64,000 nt of DNA from JAIBJN01 sp963838795 (GTDB taxonomy: Bacteria; Actinomycetota; Thermoleophilia; Gaiellales; Gaiellaceae), in the NCBI GenBank assembly GCA_963838795.1, contig CAWISL010000010.1:434001-498000 (forward strand), in the 5' to 3' direction. The notes beneath the pieces were generated by a model. It was not told where the DNA came from. It did not search any database and saw nothing but the letters and a program-made list of their open reading frames with translations. Shown here piece by piece: positions 24,633 to 32,866 of this stretch (the first letter of the stretch is position 1; every line of letters begins with the position of its first letter). A program made the translations under genes and the position numbers.

Positions 24633-25427
24633 ATGCTCGCCGAGGGCACATTCGAGGGCAAGGTCGCGATCGTCACCGGCGGTGGCAGCGGCCTCGGCCG
24701 AGCGATCGCGCTCGAGCTGGGCCGGCTCGGGGCCTCCGTCGCGGTCGCCGGGCGGCGGCCGGAGCCTCTCGACGAGACCGTCGCGCTCCTCGGCGGCGCC
24801 GGGCTCGCCGTGCCCACGGACGTGCGGGACCCCGAGGCCGTGGATGCGCTCCTGGCGGCCACGGTGGAGGCCTTCGGACAGATCGACGTCCTCGTCAACA
24901 ACGCCGCCGGCAACTTCGTGGTCAAAGCGGAGGACCTCTCTCCGAACGGCTGGCGCGCCGTCGTCTCGATCGTCCTCGACGGCGGCTTTCTCTGCTCGCG
25001 TGCAGCAGGAAAGCAGATGATCGAGCAGGGCGACGGTGGCGCCATCCTGAGCGTGATCGCGAGCTACGCCTGGACGGGTGGGCCCGGGACGGTCCACTCG
25101 GCCGCGGCGAAGGCGGGGTTGGTGGCCATGACGAGGACGCTCGCCGTCGAGTGGGCCCCGCACGGCATCCGGGCGAACTGCATCTGCCCCGGCCCGACCG
25201 ACACGGAGGGCGCCGGCGCGGCGCTCTGGCCCACGGAGGAGGAGCGGGAGCGGGTGGCGGCGACCGTCCCGCTCGGCCGACTGGCGACGCCCCACGAGGT
25301 CGCCGTCTGGGCCGCGGCCCTCTGCTCACCCTACGGGGGCTACATCACCGGCGAGACGCTGACGATCGACGGCGGCCACTGGCTCGAGCAGGAGAGCTAC
25401 CTGCCCGCCCTTCAGCCCCGCTCGTAG
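24633..25427 (+). CDS. SDR oxidoreductase, 2,4-dienoyl-CoA reductase-like
   Basis: A 264-residue short-chain dehydrogenase. The NAD(P) loop is VTGGGSGLGRAIA and the structural motif is NNAAGN. Instead of the usual YxxxK, the active site reads TVHSAAAKAGL, as in 2,4-dienoyl-CoA reductases (SxxxK) where the Tyr is supplied elsewhere. It probably reduces an enoyl- or dienoyl-CoA with NADPH, fitting the acyl-CoA genes next door. It begins two bases after the synthetase stop and so belongs to the same operon. Confidence 0.9.
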   Translation: MLAEGTFEGKVAIVTGGGSGLGRAIALELGRLGASVAVAGRRPEPLDETVALLGGAGLAVPTDVRDPEAVDALLAATVEAFGQIDVLVNNAAGNFVVKAEDLSPNGWRAVVSIVLDGGFLCSRAAGKQMIEQGDGGAILSVIASYAWTGGPGTVHSAAAKAGLVAMTRTLAVEWAPHGIRANCICPGPTDTEGAGAALWPTEEERERVAATVPLGRLATPHEVAVWAAALCSPYGGYITGETLTIDGGHWLEQESYLPALQPRS

Positions 25428-25433
25428 CCCGGT

Positions 25434-26600
25434 TCAGCGGAGGTACGTCTCGACGCCGCGCTTCAGGAGGCCGCGCGAGACGATGAGGCGCTGGATCTCG
25501 CTGGTGCCCTCCCAGATCCTGTCGACCCGCACCTCGCGGTAGAAGCGGGCCACCGGGCTCTCCAGCATGTAGCCGCGCCCACCGAGCACCTGCAGGGCGC
25601 GGTCGACGATGCGGCCGGCCGCCTCGGAGGCGAAGAGCTTCGCCATCGCCACCTTGCCGTGGACGATGCGCCGGTCGGGCTCCGCGTCGAACGCGTGCGC
25701 GGCGTGGTAGGTCAGTAGGCGGGCGGCCAGGAGCTCGGTCAACGAGTCAGCGAGCTGGAAGGAGACGCCCTGGTGCTCGGCGATCTTGGCGCCGAAGGCC
25801 TCGCGCTCCAACGCGAAGGAGCGGGCCAGCTCGAGCGAGCGCTGGGCCGCGCCGCAGCAGCGTGCCGCGATGAAGAGGCGCTCGACGAGGAACCACTCCC
25901 GCGCGCCCTCGCCGCCGCCCTCCGGGATGCGGTTCTCGTCCGGGACGCGAACGTTGGTGAGCGCGATCTCGGGGTGATGGTCGAGGTAGGGGTCGTGCAG
26001 GAAAGCTGGGGTCTTCGTGATCTCGAGGCCGGGCCGCCACGGCTCGACGATGAAGAGCGCCTGCTCCCCGTCGGCCACCGCGAGCACGAGATAGAAGCCG
26101 GGGTCTCCCTCGCTCGTGACGAACCACTTCTCGCCGTTCAGGACCCACTCGTTCTCGTCGCGCTCCGCCGTCGCCTCCAGGGCGCTCACGTCCGAGCCGG
26201 CGCCCGGCTCGGTGACGGCCCAGGCCTCGCGGAACTCGCCGCGCAGGACCGGCGCCACGAACTGCTCGCGCTGCGCCGGCGTGGCGATGTCCCAGAGCTC
26301 GGCCGGGCCCCGGTCGACCACGGTGAAGCCGAGGCCGTTGGTGGCCTTCCCGGACTCCTCCTCGAGGGCCACCTGGCCGAGCATCGGGAGGCCGCGCCCG
26401 CCGGCCTCCTCCGGCATGTTCAGCATGGCGAAGCCCTTGGCCCAGGACTTCCTGCGGAGCTCGTGCACCCACTCGGGATCGATGCGCCCTGCCTCGGCGA
26501 CCCGCTGCTCCAGCGGATAGACCTCGCGCTCGAGGAACTCGGAAACCCGCGCCTTCAGCTCGCGGACGTCGGCGGGCAGCTCGGGGACGGTCGGGACCAC
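25434..26600 (-). CDS. Acyl-CoA dehydrogenase
   Basis: A 388-residue acyl-CoA dehydrogenase, convergent to the preceding operon. FAD-binding is marked by AWAVTEPGAGSDVSAL and the catalytic Glu is in WEGTSEIQRLI near residue 372. The region EREAFGAKIAEHQGVSFQLAD is standard. The two dehydrogenases in this window differ in sequence and probably act on different chain types. Start GTG 26600 follows a -10 box by six bases; that box is built from the stop codon of the upstream thioesterase. Confidence 0.93.
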   Translation of the reverse strand: MVPTVPELPADVRELKARVSEFLEREVYPLEQRVAEAGRIDPEWVHELRRKSWAKGFAMLNMPEEAGGRGLPMLGQVALEEESGKATNGLGFTVVDRGPAELWDIATPAQREQFVAPVLRGEFREAWAVTEPGAGSDVSALEATAERDENEWVLNGEKWFVTSEGDPGFYLVLAVADGEQALFIVEPWRPGLEITKTPAFLHDPYLDHHPEIALTNVRVPDENRIPEGGGEGAREWFLVERLFIAARCCGAAQRSLELARSFALEREAFGAKIAEHQGVSFQLADSLTELLAARLLTYHAAHAFDAEPDRRIVHGKVAMAKLFASEAAGRIVDRALQVLGGRGYMLESPVARFYREVRVDRIWEGTSEIQRLIVSRGLLKRGVETYLR

Positions 26601-26606
26601 CCGCGG

Positions 26607-26612
26607 ATCCTA
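26607..26612 (-). promoter_or_regulatory. -10 box reusing a stop codon
   Basis: Reads TAGGAT on the minus strand, six bases before GTG 26600. Its TAG is the stop codon of the thioesterase gene. Confidence 0.55.
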
Positions 26613-26987
26613 CGCACCCGCGAGTGCGGCGCGCTCCACCTCCATGAGCGGCCGCGGGCGGCGCTCGTCGTCGCAGGCGACGAGAACGGCCTTCGCCTCG
26701 GCCGCAGTCTCGCCCCCCGGAACGACGAGCTCCTCGAGGGTGCGAATGCTCGAGGTCCCCAGCGAGTCGAGTCGGATGCGCGCCGTCACCCGGTCGTCGC
26801 GAAGCGTCAGCTCGCGGCGGTAGTCGATCTCGACCCGGGCGACCACGTAGTCGATCGTGTCCCCTCCCACTGCGGAGACCAGCCACTCGTCCCGCACCTC
26901 CTCGAGGTAGGTGAGGAAGATGGCGTGGTTGACGTGCCCGAACGGGTCGAGGTCGTTCCAGCGGATCTCGATTTCCTTCTCGTGCAC
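26610..26987 (-). CDS. Hotdog-fold acyl-CoA thioesterase (4HBT family)
   Basis: A 125-residue thioesterase with the 4-hydroxybenzoyl-CoA thioesterase signature RWNDLDPFGHVNHAIFLTYL, in which the Asp of DLD(x)FGHVN is the catalytic residue. The length matches the YbgC/FcbC branch (130-150). It would release CoA from an acyl-CoA, balancing the synthetase and dehydrogenases nearby. Start GTG 26987; a minus-strand -10-like TACTAT lies at 27013-27018, which would give a leader of about 20 bases. Confidence 0.88.
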   Translation of the reverse strand: MHEKEIEIRWNDLDPFGHVNHAIFLTYLEEVRDEWLVSAVGGDTIDYVVARVEIDYRRELTLRDDRVTARIRLDSLGTSSIRTLEELVVPGGETAAEAKAVLVACDDERRPRPLMEVERAALAGA

Positions 26988-27027
26988 GGTTGCCGGCGGG
27001 CCGGGGGCGATGATAGTAACTCGGTCG

Positions 27028-27981
27028 GTGCAGGCAGAAGGCGTGACCCGCGTCGTCGTCGGAGACGACGTCTACGACCCGGAGCGGGTTCGCGAGCTCC
27101 TGGCCGGAACCGGCGTGACCGTCGCCGACGAGCGCGAGCCGTGGGGCGGCGAGGACGTCGTGGGCCTTCTCGTGGGCACCGAGACGGAAGTGCGCGCGAG
27201 CGATCTCGACCGGTTGCCGGCGCTGCGCGTTGTCGCCACCTGCAGCGTCGGCTTCGACCACCTGGACGTGGACGAGGCCGAGCGGCGCGGCGTCTGGGCG
27301 TGCAACGTGCCCGACTACTGCGTCGACGAGGTCGCCGACCACTCGCTCGCTCTCGTCCTCGCGCTCCTCCGCGGGGTCGTCGTGCTCGATCGGAACGTTC
27401 GCACGGGGGGCTGGGACTGGACGGCGGCCGGAGAGCTGCGGCGGTTTCGGGGGACTCGGCTCGGCGTGGTCGGCCTCGGTCGCACGGGGCGGGCGCTCGT
27501 GGAGCGCGCGGCCGCGCTCGGGTTCGAGGTCTGGGGGACGGATCCGGCGCTCACGGCGGACGCGATCGCCCAGGCCGGCGCGCGGCCCGCTCCGCTCGCC
27601 GAACTCCTCGCCGCCTGCGACGCCGTCTCGCTCCACGTGGCGCTGACCGACGAGAACGCCGGACTGATGGGCGAGGAGGAGCTCGCGCTCATGCCCGACG
27701 GCGCGGTGCTCGTCGACACGGCGCGCCCGCAGCTCGTCGACCTGGACGCGCTTCGGCGCGAGCTCGAGAGCGGACGGCTCGGTGGCGCCGCGCTGGACGT
27801 CCTCCCCGTCGAGCCGCCCACGGTCGAGCATCCCGCCCCCGCCTGGCCGCGGCTGATCGTGACGCCTCACGTCGCCTGGTACAGCGCGGAGGCCGAGGAG
27901 GCCTGCGTCACCAGGCCCGTGCTCTCCGTGCTGGCCGTGCTCGAGGGCCGCGAGCCGGAGGGAGCGGTGAACCGTCCGTGA
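27028..27981 (+). CDS. D-isomer 2-hydroxyacid dehydrogenase
   Basis: A 317-residue NAD-dependent dehydrogenase that reduces a 2-oxo acid. The Rossmann loop is GVVGLGRTGRALVERAA; catalytic residues are visible as Arg in VDTARPQLVD (about residue 233), Glu in VLPVEPP and His in VTPHVAWYS. Substrate could be glyoxylate, hydroxypyruvate or a longer keto acid. GTG 27028 is preferred because TAGTAA (27014-27019) precedes it by eight bases; an ATG at 27010 and a GTG at 27043 are alternatives. The 3' end overlaps the next gene (GTGA). Confidence 0.86.
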   Translation: MQAEGVTRVVVGDDVYDPERVRELLAGTGVTVADEREPWGGEDVVGLLVGTETEVRASDLDRLPALRVVATCSVGFDHLDVDEAERRGVWACNVPDYCVDEVADHSLALVLALLRGVVVLDRNVRTGGWDWTAAGELRRFRGTRLGVVGLGRTGRALVERAAALGFEVWGTDPALTADAIAQAGARPAPLAELLAACDAVSLHVALTDENAGLMGEEELALMPDGAVLVDTARPQLVDLDALRRELESGRLGGAALDVLPVEPPTVEHPAPAWPRLIVTPHVAWYSAEAEEACVTRPVLSVLAVLEGREPEGAVNRP

Positions 27982-28736
27982 TCGCCCTCGTGACCGGCGG
28001 CGGGACCGGGATCGGCCGTGCGACGGCGCTCGAGCTCGCCCGGGCCGGGGCGTCGGTGATCGTGTGCGGTCGGCGGCCGGAGCCGCTCGGGGAGACGCAG
28101 GCTGCCCTCGTGGAGCTGGGCGCCGAGTGCCTGGCGGTGCCGACGGACGTCCGCGAGCCGGAGCAGGTGGCGGCTCTCGTGGACGCCGCGCTCGAGCGCT
28201 TCGGGCGCGTCGACGTCCTCGTCAACAACGCAGGCGGGCAGTTCATCGCGCCGGCCGAGGAGATCTCACTCAAGGGCTGGCGGGCGGTGCACCGGCTTGC
28301 AGTCGACGCGGCCTGGGACGTCACGCACGAGGTGGCGACACGCTCGATGATCCCGAACCGGAGCGGCGTCGTCGTCTTCGTCGGCTTCAGCCCGCGCCGC
28401 GGCATCCCGGGCTTCGCCCACGCCGCCGCTGCGCGCGCCGCCGTCGAGAACCTGGCAGCTGGTCTCGCCGGGGAGTGGAGCCGCTACGGGATCCGCACGG
28501 TCTGCGTCGCGCCGGGCACGATCCTCACCGAGGGTCTGGAGGGCTACGGCGCCGAGCAGATCGCCGCGTGGGAGCAGGCGATCCCGGCGGGCCGGCTAGG
28601 GACGCCGGAGGACGTGGCCGGCGTGATCGCCTTCCTCGTCTCGCCGGCCGCCTCCTACGTGACCGGGACGACCCTGGTGGTCGACGGCGGTGCCGACGCC
28701 TGGGGCCATGCCGAGCCGCCGCCTTCGGCGGAGTAG
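27978..28736 (+). CDS. SDR-family protein with degenerate active site
   Basis: A 252-residue short-chain dehydrogenase. The dinucleotide loop LVTGGGTGIGRATA and NNAGGQF are normal, but the active-site segment reads AHAAAARAAVENL: neither the catalytic Tyr nor the Lys of YxxxK is present, the Lys position being Arg. The C-terminal YVTGTTLVVDGG is standard. It resembles the DECR-like SDR at 24633, of which it may be a diverged copy. It could be inactive or use another mechanism. Start GTG 27978 is coupled to the hydroxyacid dehydrogenase. Confidence 0.84.
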   Translation: MIALVTGGGTGIGRATALELARAGASVIVCGRRPEPLGETQAALVELGAECLAVPTDVREPEQVAALVDAALERFGRVDVLVNNAGGQFIAPAEEISLKGWRAVHRLAVDAAWDVTHEVATRSMIPNRSGVVVFVGFSPRRGIPGFAHAAAARAAVENLAAGLAGEWSRYGIRTVCVAPGTILTEGLEGYGAEQIAAWEQAIPAGRLGTPEDVAGVIAFLVSPAASYVTGTTLVVDGGADAWGHAEPPPSAE

Positions 28737-28738
28737 CC

Positions 28739-29515
28739 GTGCCGACCGTCGTCCGCCTCTCCACGACGCCTGTCAAGAGCCTGCTCCTTCACCATCCCGA
28801 GGAGATCGCGCTGGAGCCGTTCGGGGTCGCTTCCGACCGGCGCTTCTACCTGATCCGGGAGGACGGGCGCCTGCTCGCCGGCCTCCACCACGGGCCGCTC
28901 GCGCTCGTCCGTGCGGACTGGGAGCCGGAGCCGGATCGCCTGACGCTGACGTTCCCGGGCGGCGACGTCGTCGAGGGCGAGGTTGGCCTCGCGGAGCCGG
29001 TGCTGACGGACTTCTGGGGGCATCGAGTTCCCGGGCGGGTCGTGGTTGGGCCGTGGGCCGAGGCGCTCACCGGGTACGCGGGCCGGACGGTTCGCCTCGT
29101 GAAGGCCGACGCGTCTGCGGGCGCCGTGGACATCGAGCCGCTCACACTCGTCTCGTCCGAGTCGGTCGCGGAGCTCGCTCGCCGCGCGGGCCGCGACGAG
29201 CTCGACGGTCGGCGCTTCCGCATGCTTCTCGAGGTCGAGGGGTGTGAGCCGCACGAGGAGGACACCTGGATCGGCCGGCGCGTCAGGCTCGGCTCGGCCC
29301 TGGTCGAGATCCCCGGACCGGTGGCCCGCTGTGCGACGACGACGCGCGACCCGAGCACCGGCCTGCGGGACTTCGACACGCTACGCGAGATCGCCGCCTA
29401 CCGTGGAAAGCGGGAGGGGAAGAACGTCGATTTCGGCGTCTACGCGCGGGTGATCGAGCCCGGCCGGGTCCGTGTCGGCGACCCGGTCGAGCCACTAAGG
29501 GAAGGAGATGCATGA
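28739..29515 (+). CDS. MOSC-domain protein (molybdenum cofactor sulfurase C-terminal like)
   Basis: A 258-residue protein with an N-terminal beta-barrel region (VVRLSTTPVKSL, about residues 1-110) and a C-terminal MOSC domain ending in the conserved Cys block RCATTTRDPSTGLRDFDTLR. MOSC proteins bind or transfer molybdenum cofactor sulfur and often serve reductases of N-hydroxylated compounds. It starts three bases after the SDR stop (GTG 28739) and overlaps the cupin gene by four bases, so it belongs to the same operon. No molybdoenzyme is in the window. Confidence 0.88.
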   Translation: MPTVVRLSTTPVKSLLLHHPEEIALEPFGVASDRRFYLIREDGRLLAGLHHGPLALVRADWEPEPDRLTLTFPGGDVVEGEVGLAEPVLTDFWGHRVPGRVVVGPWAEALTGYAGRTVRLVKADASAGAVDIEPLTLVSSESVAELARRAGRDELDGRRFRMLLEVEGCEPHEEDTWIGRRVRLGSALVEIPGPVARCATTTRDPSTGLRDFDTLREIAAYRGKREGKNVDFGVYARVIEPGRVRVGDPVEPLREGDA

Positions 29516-30021
29516 CAGAGTCGACGACACCCCGCGTGCTCCGGCCCAACGACGGGAGGGCTGGAAGACTCGGCCAGATCGGCGTCCGGTTCATGATCGA
29601 CGGAGACGACACGGGAGGCGGCTTCTCGCTCGTCGAGCATCCGATGCCGCCGCGTGCGCTGGCCGCGCCGCTTCATCGCCACAGGCGCGAGGACGAGTAC
29701 ACGTTCGTGCTCGAGGGTCGAGTCGGGGCGCTGCTCGGCGACGACGTCGTCTACGGGGAGCCCGGCGACCTGATCTTCAAGCCGCGCGCGCAGTGGCACA
29801 CGTTCTGGAATGCGGGAGACGAGCCCGCGCGCATCCTCGAGCTCATCTCCCCGGCGGGGTTCGAGCACTACTTCGAGGCGGTCGTGGATCTCCTCGAGGC
29901 CGGCCCGCCAGAGCCGAGGGCGCTGGCCGCCGTTGCTGCCAGGTACGGCCTCGAGCTCGACCTGGAGAGCGTCCCTCGCCTGGTGGAGACCTACGGTCTC
30001 CGCTTTCCGGCTCCCACGTAG
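29512..30021 (+). CDS. Cupin-domain protein
   Basis: A 169-residue single-cupin protein. The first metal-binding motif is HRHRREDEYTFVLEG (two His and a Glu), the second is GDLIFKPRAQWHTFWN with the last His. The tail of about 40 residues after the barrel is helical. Cupins bind Fe or Mn and act as oxygenases, isomerases or sensors; which is undecided. It begins at the ATG overlapping the MOSC stop (ATGA). It closes the plus-strand operon, with three bases to the convergent crotonase stop. Confidence 0.85.
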   Translation: MTESTTPRVLRPNDGRAGRLGQIGVRFMIDGDDTGGGFSLVEHPMPPRALAAPLHRHRREDEYTFVLEGRVGALLGDDVVYGEPGDLIFKPRAQWHTFWNAGDEPARILELISPAGFEHYFEAVVDLLEAGPPEPRALAAVAARYGLELDLESVPRLVETYGLRFPAPT

Positions 30022-30024
30022 TTG

Positions 30025-30792
30025 CTAACCGCCGCTCTTGCGGGTGGCGAACGCTTCTCCCGCGGCCTTGGACTCGTCCGTCTGGGCCAGCGCGGCGTAG
30101 GCGAGGCGCTCGAGCATGATTCCGGCCTCGCGGCTCGACTCGGCGATTGCGTTCGCCGCCTGCTTCGCCGCGGCGACCGCGAGCGGGGGGAGCTCCGCGA
30201 CCTGGTGCGCGAGCTCGAGCGCCCGCGCGAGCGCCTCGCCCTCGGCCACGCTGCCCTCGGTGACGATGCCGAGGCGCTCGGCCTCCGGGGCGTCGATGCG
30301 CTTGCGGAGGATCAGGAGCTCCTTCGCCCGCGCCGGCCCGACGGCGCGAACGAGCCGGTAGGTCCCACCCGAGCTCGGAACGATGCCGAGCTCGACCTCG
30401 GGGAGGCCGAAGACGGCGGTCTCGGACGCGATCCGGAAATCGGTGGCGAGCGCCAGCTCGAAGCCGGCGCCGAGGCACCAGCCCTCGATCGCGGAGAAGG
30501 TCGGCTGCGGCAGCGCGGCGACCCGCTCGTAGACGTCGCCCGTGTCGCGGTAGTACGCGGCGATCCCGCCTGGGCTCTCGTCCCGCGCCTCCTTCAAATC
30601 GGCTCCGGCCGAGAACGACCGCTCGTTCCCAGTGATAACGACGCAGCGGGCCTCCCGCACCTCGGGCCCGGCGAGTGCGTCCAGCAGAGCGCGTTCGACC
30701 GCCGTCGAGATCGCGTTCAGCTTCTCCTCGCGCTGGAAGGTGATGATGCAGACGGCGTCCTGCCGCCGGACCTCAGGGAGTCCCTCAGGCAA
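30025..30792 (-). CDS. Enoyl-CoA hydratase/isomerase family protein
   Basis: A 255-residue crotonase-fold protein. The two oxyanion-hole segments are visible as RSFSAGADLKE and EGWCLGAGFELALA, the second preceding the catalytic Glu position. A later FGLPEVELGIVPSSGGTYRL block follows the family. It would hydrate an enoyl-CoA. Start TTG 30792 lies inside the 3' end of the upstream flavoprotein gene (8-bp overlap), linking acyl-CoA catabolism to the amine genes. Confidence 0.9.
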   Translation of the reverse strand: MPEGLPEVRRQDAVCIITFQREEKLNAISTAVERALLDALAGPEVREARCVVITGNERSFSAGADLKEARDESPGGIAAYYRDTGDVYERVAALPQPTFSAIEGWCLGAGFELALATDFRIASETAVFGLPEVELGIVPSSGGTYRLVRAVGPARAKELLILRKRIDAPEAERLGIVTEGSVAEGEALARALELAHQVAELPPLAVAAAKQAANAIAESSREAGIMLERLAYAALAQTDESKAAGEAFATRKSGG

Positions 30793-32866
30793 GGGCGCTC
30801 ACGGGACGCTCGCGGACGAAGGGGAGCGGCACGGCTGGATTCTCGCTGTCGATCTCGCGTGCGAGGCGGTGGCCGTCAAAGATCGCGTCGGCGATCAGCT
30901 GGGGTGCGACGCAGTCGCCGATCCGGTACACGGCCTCGATCCCCTCGGCCTCCAGCCGCTCCTCGTCGGCGCGCAGCTCGTGGTAAAGCGCGTCGTCGGA
31001 GACGCGTTGCGCGACGAGGACGACGGCGTCCGCCTCCAGCTCGAACGGCTCCTCGAACTCGCCCTTGCCCGCTACTTGCCCGGCCTCGATGCGGTCGAGG
31101 ACGACACTCCGATGCATCCGCACGCCCACGTCGTGCAGGCGTTGCTTCAGGAAGACCTGCTCCAGCGTCTCATCGGAGAACGGCGACACGTCGTCCAGCG
31201 AGGTCACGAGGTCGACGGCGAAGCCGTCACCCGCGAGCTTCTCGGCGAGATCCGGTCCCATGAAGTAGCCGTCGGAGTCGTAGACGACGACCTTCTCGCC
31301 GGGAGGCGTCTTGCCGTCCACCATGATCTGCTCGGGGGTGAGGACGTGCGGCAGCGAAGCGTCAGCGCCCATAATCGGCTCGTGCGTCTCGCGGTTGAGG
31401 CCTACCGGCGACCAGAACGCCCCGGTCGCGATTACGACCAGCTCGGCCCCGTACTCGCGGACGCCATCGGCGTCGAGCCGGAGACCCGTGAGCACCTCGA
31501 CGTTCCTGAGCTTCTCGAGCTGGATCCTTCGCCAGTTCAGGACCCGACCCCACTCACCGCGACCGGGAAGCTGTGGAACCCACCGCATGATCCCGCCGAT
31601 GTCGTCCCCCGCGTCGATCAAATGGACGCGTCGGAAGCCGCGCTTGCCGAGGACGATCGCGCACTCCATCCCCGCCGGCCCGGCGCCCACCACCAGCACG
31701 TCGCGGTTGCGGTTCTCTGCCGGCTCGAACTGCTCCGGATGCCAGCCGCGCCGGAACTCCTCGCCGGCCGTCGCATTCTGCGTGCATCCGATGTTGCCGC
31801 CGGGATCCGACTTCGGGATGCAGATGTTGCAGCCGATGCATTCCCGGATCTCGTCCAGGCGCCCCTCCTCGACCTTCCGCGGGAGGAACGGGTCGGCGAT
31901 CGACGGTCGCGCCGCGCCGATCACGTCCCAGGCGCCGCTCGCCACGATCTCCGCCATCCGGTCCGGATCGGTCATCCGCGAGACGCCCACGATCGGCTTC
32001 GCCGTTGCCTCGCGGACGCGTCCGGTCCACTCGAGCTGCCAGCCCTGCTGGAAGAAGCGTGAGGCGCCCGAGTCGATCGACCACTCGGTCGCCGAGCCGA
32101 TGGCCACGTCCCACAGATCGACGAGGTCGTCGGCGAGGCGCACGAACTCGAGCCCCTCCTCGAGGTCGACGCCGTAGGGGCTGAGCGCCGCCACCGAGAT
32201 GCGCGTCGCCACGGCGCACTCGCCGTCCACGGCCTCGCGCGTCAGCTCCAGCAGCTCCAGCCAGAAGCGCGCGCGGTTCTCGAGAGAGCCGCCGTAGGCG
32301 TCCGTCCGGTGGTTGTAGAACGGCGAGAGGAACTGCATGGGCAGGTAGCTGTGCGCGCCGTAGACGTAGACGATGTCGAAGCCGGCCTCGCGGGAGCGGC
32401 GTGCGGCCGCGGCCCAATCGGCCTGCACGCGCTTGATGTCGTCGCGCTCCATCCTCTTGGGCGTGACGAGCAGGTAGTCGCTGGCGAGCTGGGAGGGCGC
32501 GATCGCGGGCAGCCGCCACTCGCGCCGCGGGCAGTGCGCGCCGGAATGGTGGAGCTCGACCCCGGCCAGCGCCCCGGCCTCGTGCACCTCGTCGCACATG
32601 AGCGCCAGGGCGCGCAGGTCGCCGTCGTCCCACATTCGGGCCGAGATGAAGGGCGTCTCGTCGGAGTCGGGGCTGACGGCGCAGTACTCGGTGTTGACCG
32701 CCGCCCAGCCTCCCTCGGCCTTCATCGAGCGATGCCGCGCCTGCCCGCCGGGCTTCTGCACGCCGAACCCGGTGCAGTGAGGCACCTGATAGAAGCGGTT
32801 CCTGAGGGTCTTCGGGCCGATCTCGAGCGGCTCGAAGAGGACCGCGTGCTTCGGGTCAGTCGCCAC
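30785..32866 (-). CDS. Trimethylamine dehydrogenase-like flavoprotein (paralog A)
   Basis: A 693-residue FMN/[4Fe-4S] flavoprotein of the trimethylamine/dimethylamine dehydrogenase group. Residues 1-340 are the old-yellow-enzyme barrel with RFYQVPHCTGFG (Cys31, matching the covalent FMN Cys of TMADH), the pair of catalytic residues in YGAHSYLP, and EWSIDSG (Trp and Asp of the active site). The cluster motif CIGCNIC...C follows, then an NAD/FAD-like domain (LVVGAGPAGMECA). Family enzymes oxidatively demethylate amines and pass electrons to ETF; no etfAB lies here. It overlaps the Rieske gene, suggesting joint demethylation. GTG 32866 start. Confidence 0.93.
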   Translation of the reverse strand: MATDPKHAVLFEPLEIGPKTLRNRFYQVPHCTGFGVQKPGGQARHRSMKAEGGWAAVNTEYCAVSPDSDETPFISARMWDDGDLRALALMCDEVHEAGALAGVELHHSGAHCPRREWRLPAIAPSQLASDYLLVTPKRMERDDIKRVQADWAAAARRSREAGFDIVYVYGAHSYLPMQFLSPFYNHRTDAYGGSLENRARFWLELLELTREAVDGECAVATRISVAALSPYGVDLEEGLEFVRLADDLVDLWDVAIGSATEWSIDSGASRFFQQGWQLEWTGRVREATAKPIVGVSRMTDPDRMAEIVASGAWDVIGAARPSIADPFLPRKVEEGRLDEIRECIGCNICIPKSDPGGNIGCTQNATAGEEFRRGWHPEQFEPAENRNRDVLVVGAGPAGMECAIVLGKRGFRRVHLIDAGDDIGGIMRWVPQLPGRGEWGRVLNWRRIQLEKLRNVEVLTGLRLDADGVREYGAELVVIATGAFWSPVGLNRETHEPIMGADASLPHVLTPEQIMVDGKTPPGEKVVVYDSDGYFMGPDLAEKLAGDGFAVDLVTSLDDVSPFSDETLEQVFLKQRLHDVGVRMHRSVVLDRIEAGQVAGKGEFEEPFELEADAVVLVAQRVSDDALYHELRADEERLEAEGIEAVYRIGDCVAPQLIADAIFDGHRLAREIDSENPAVPLPFVRERPVSALA

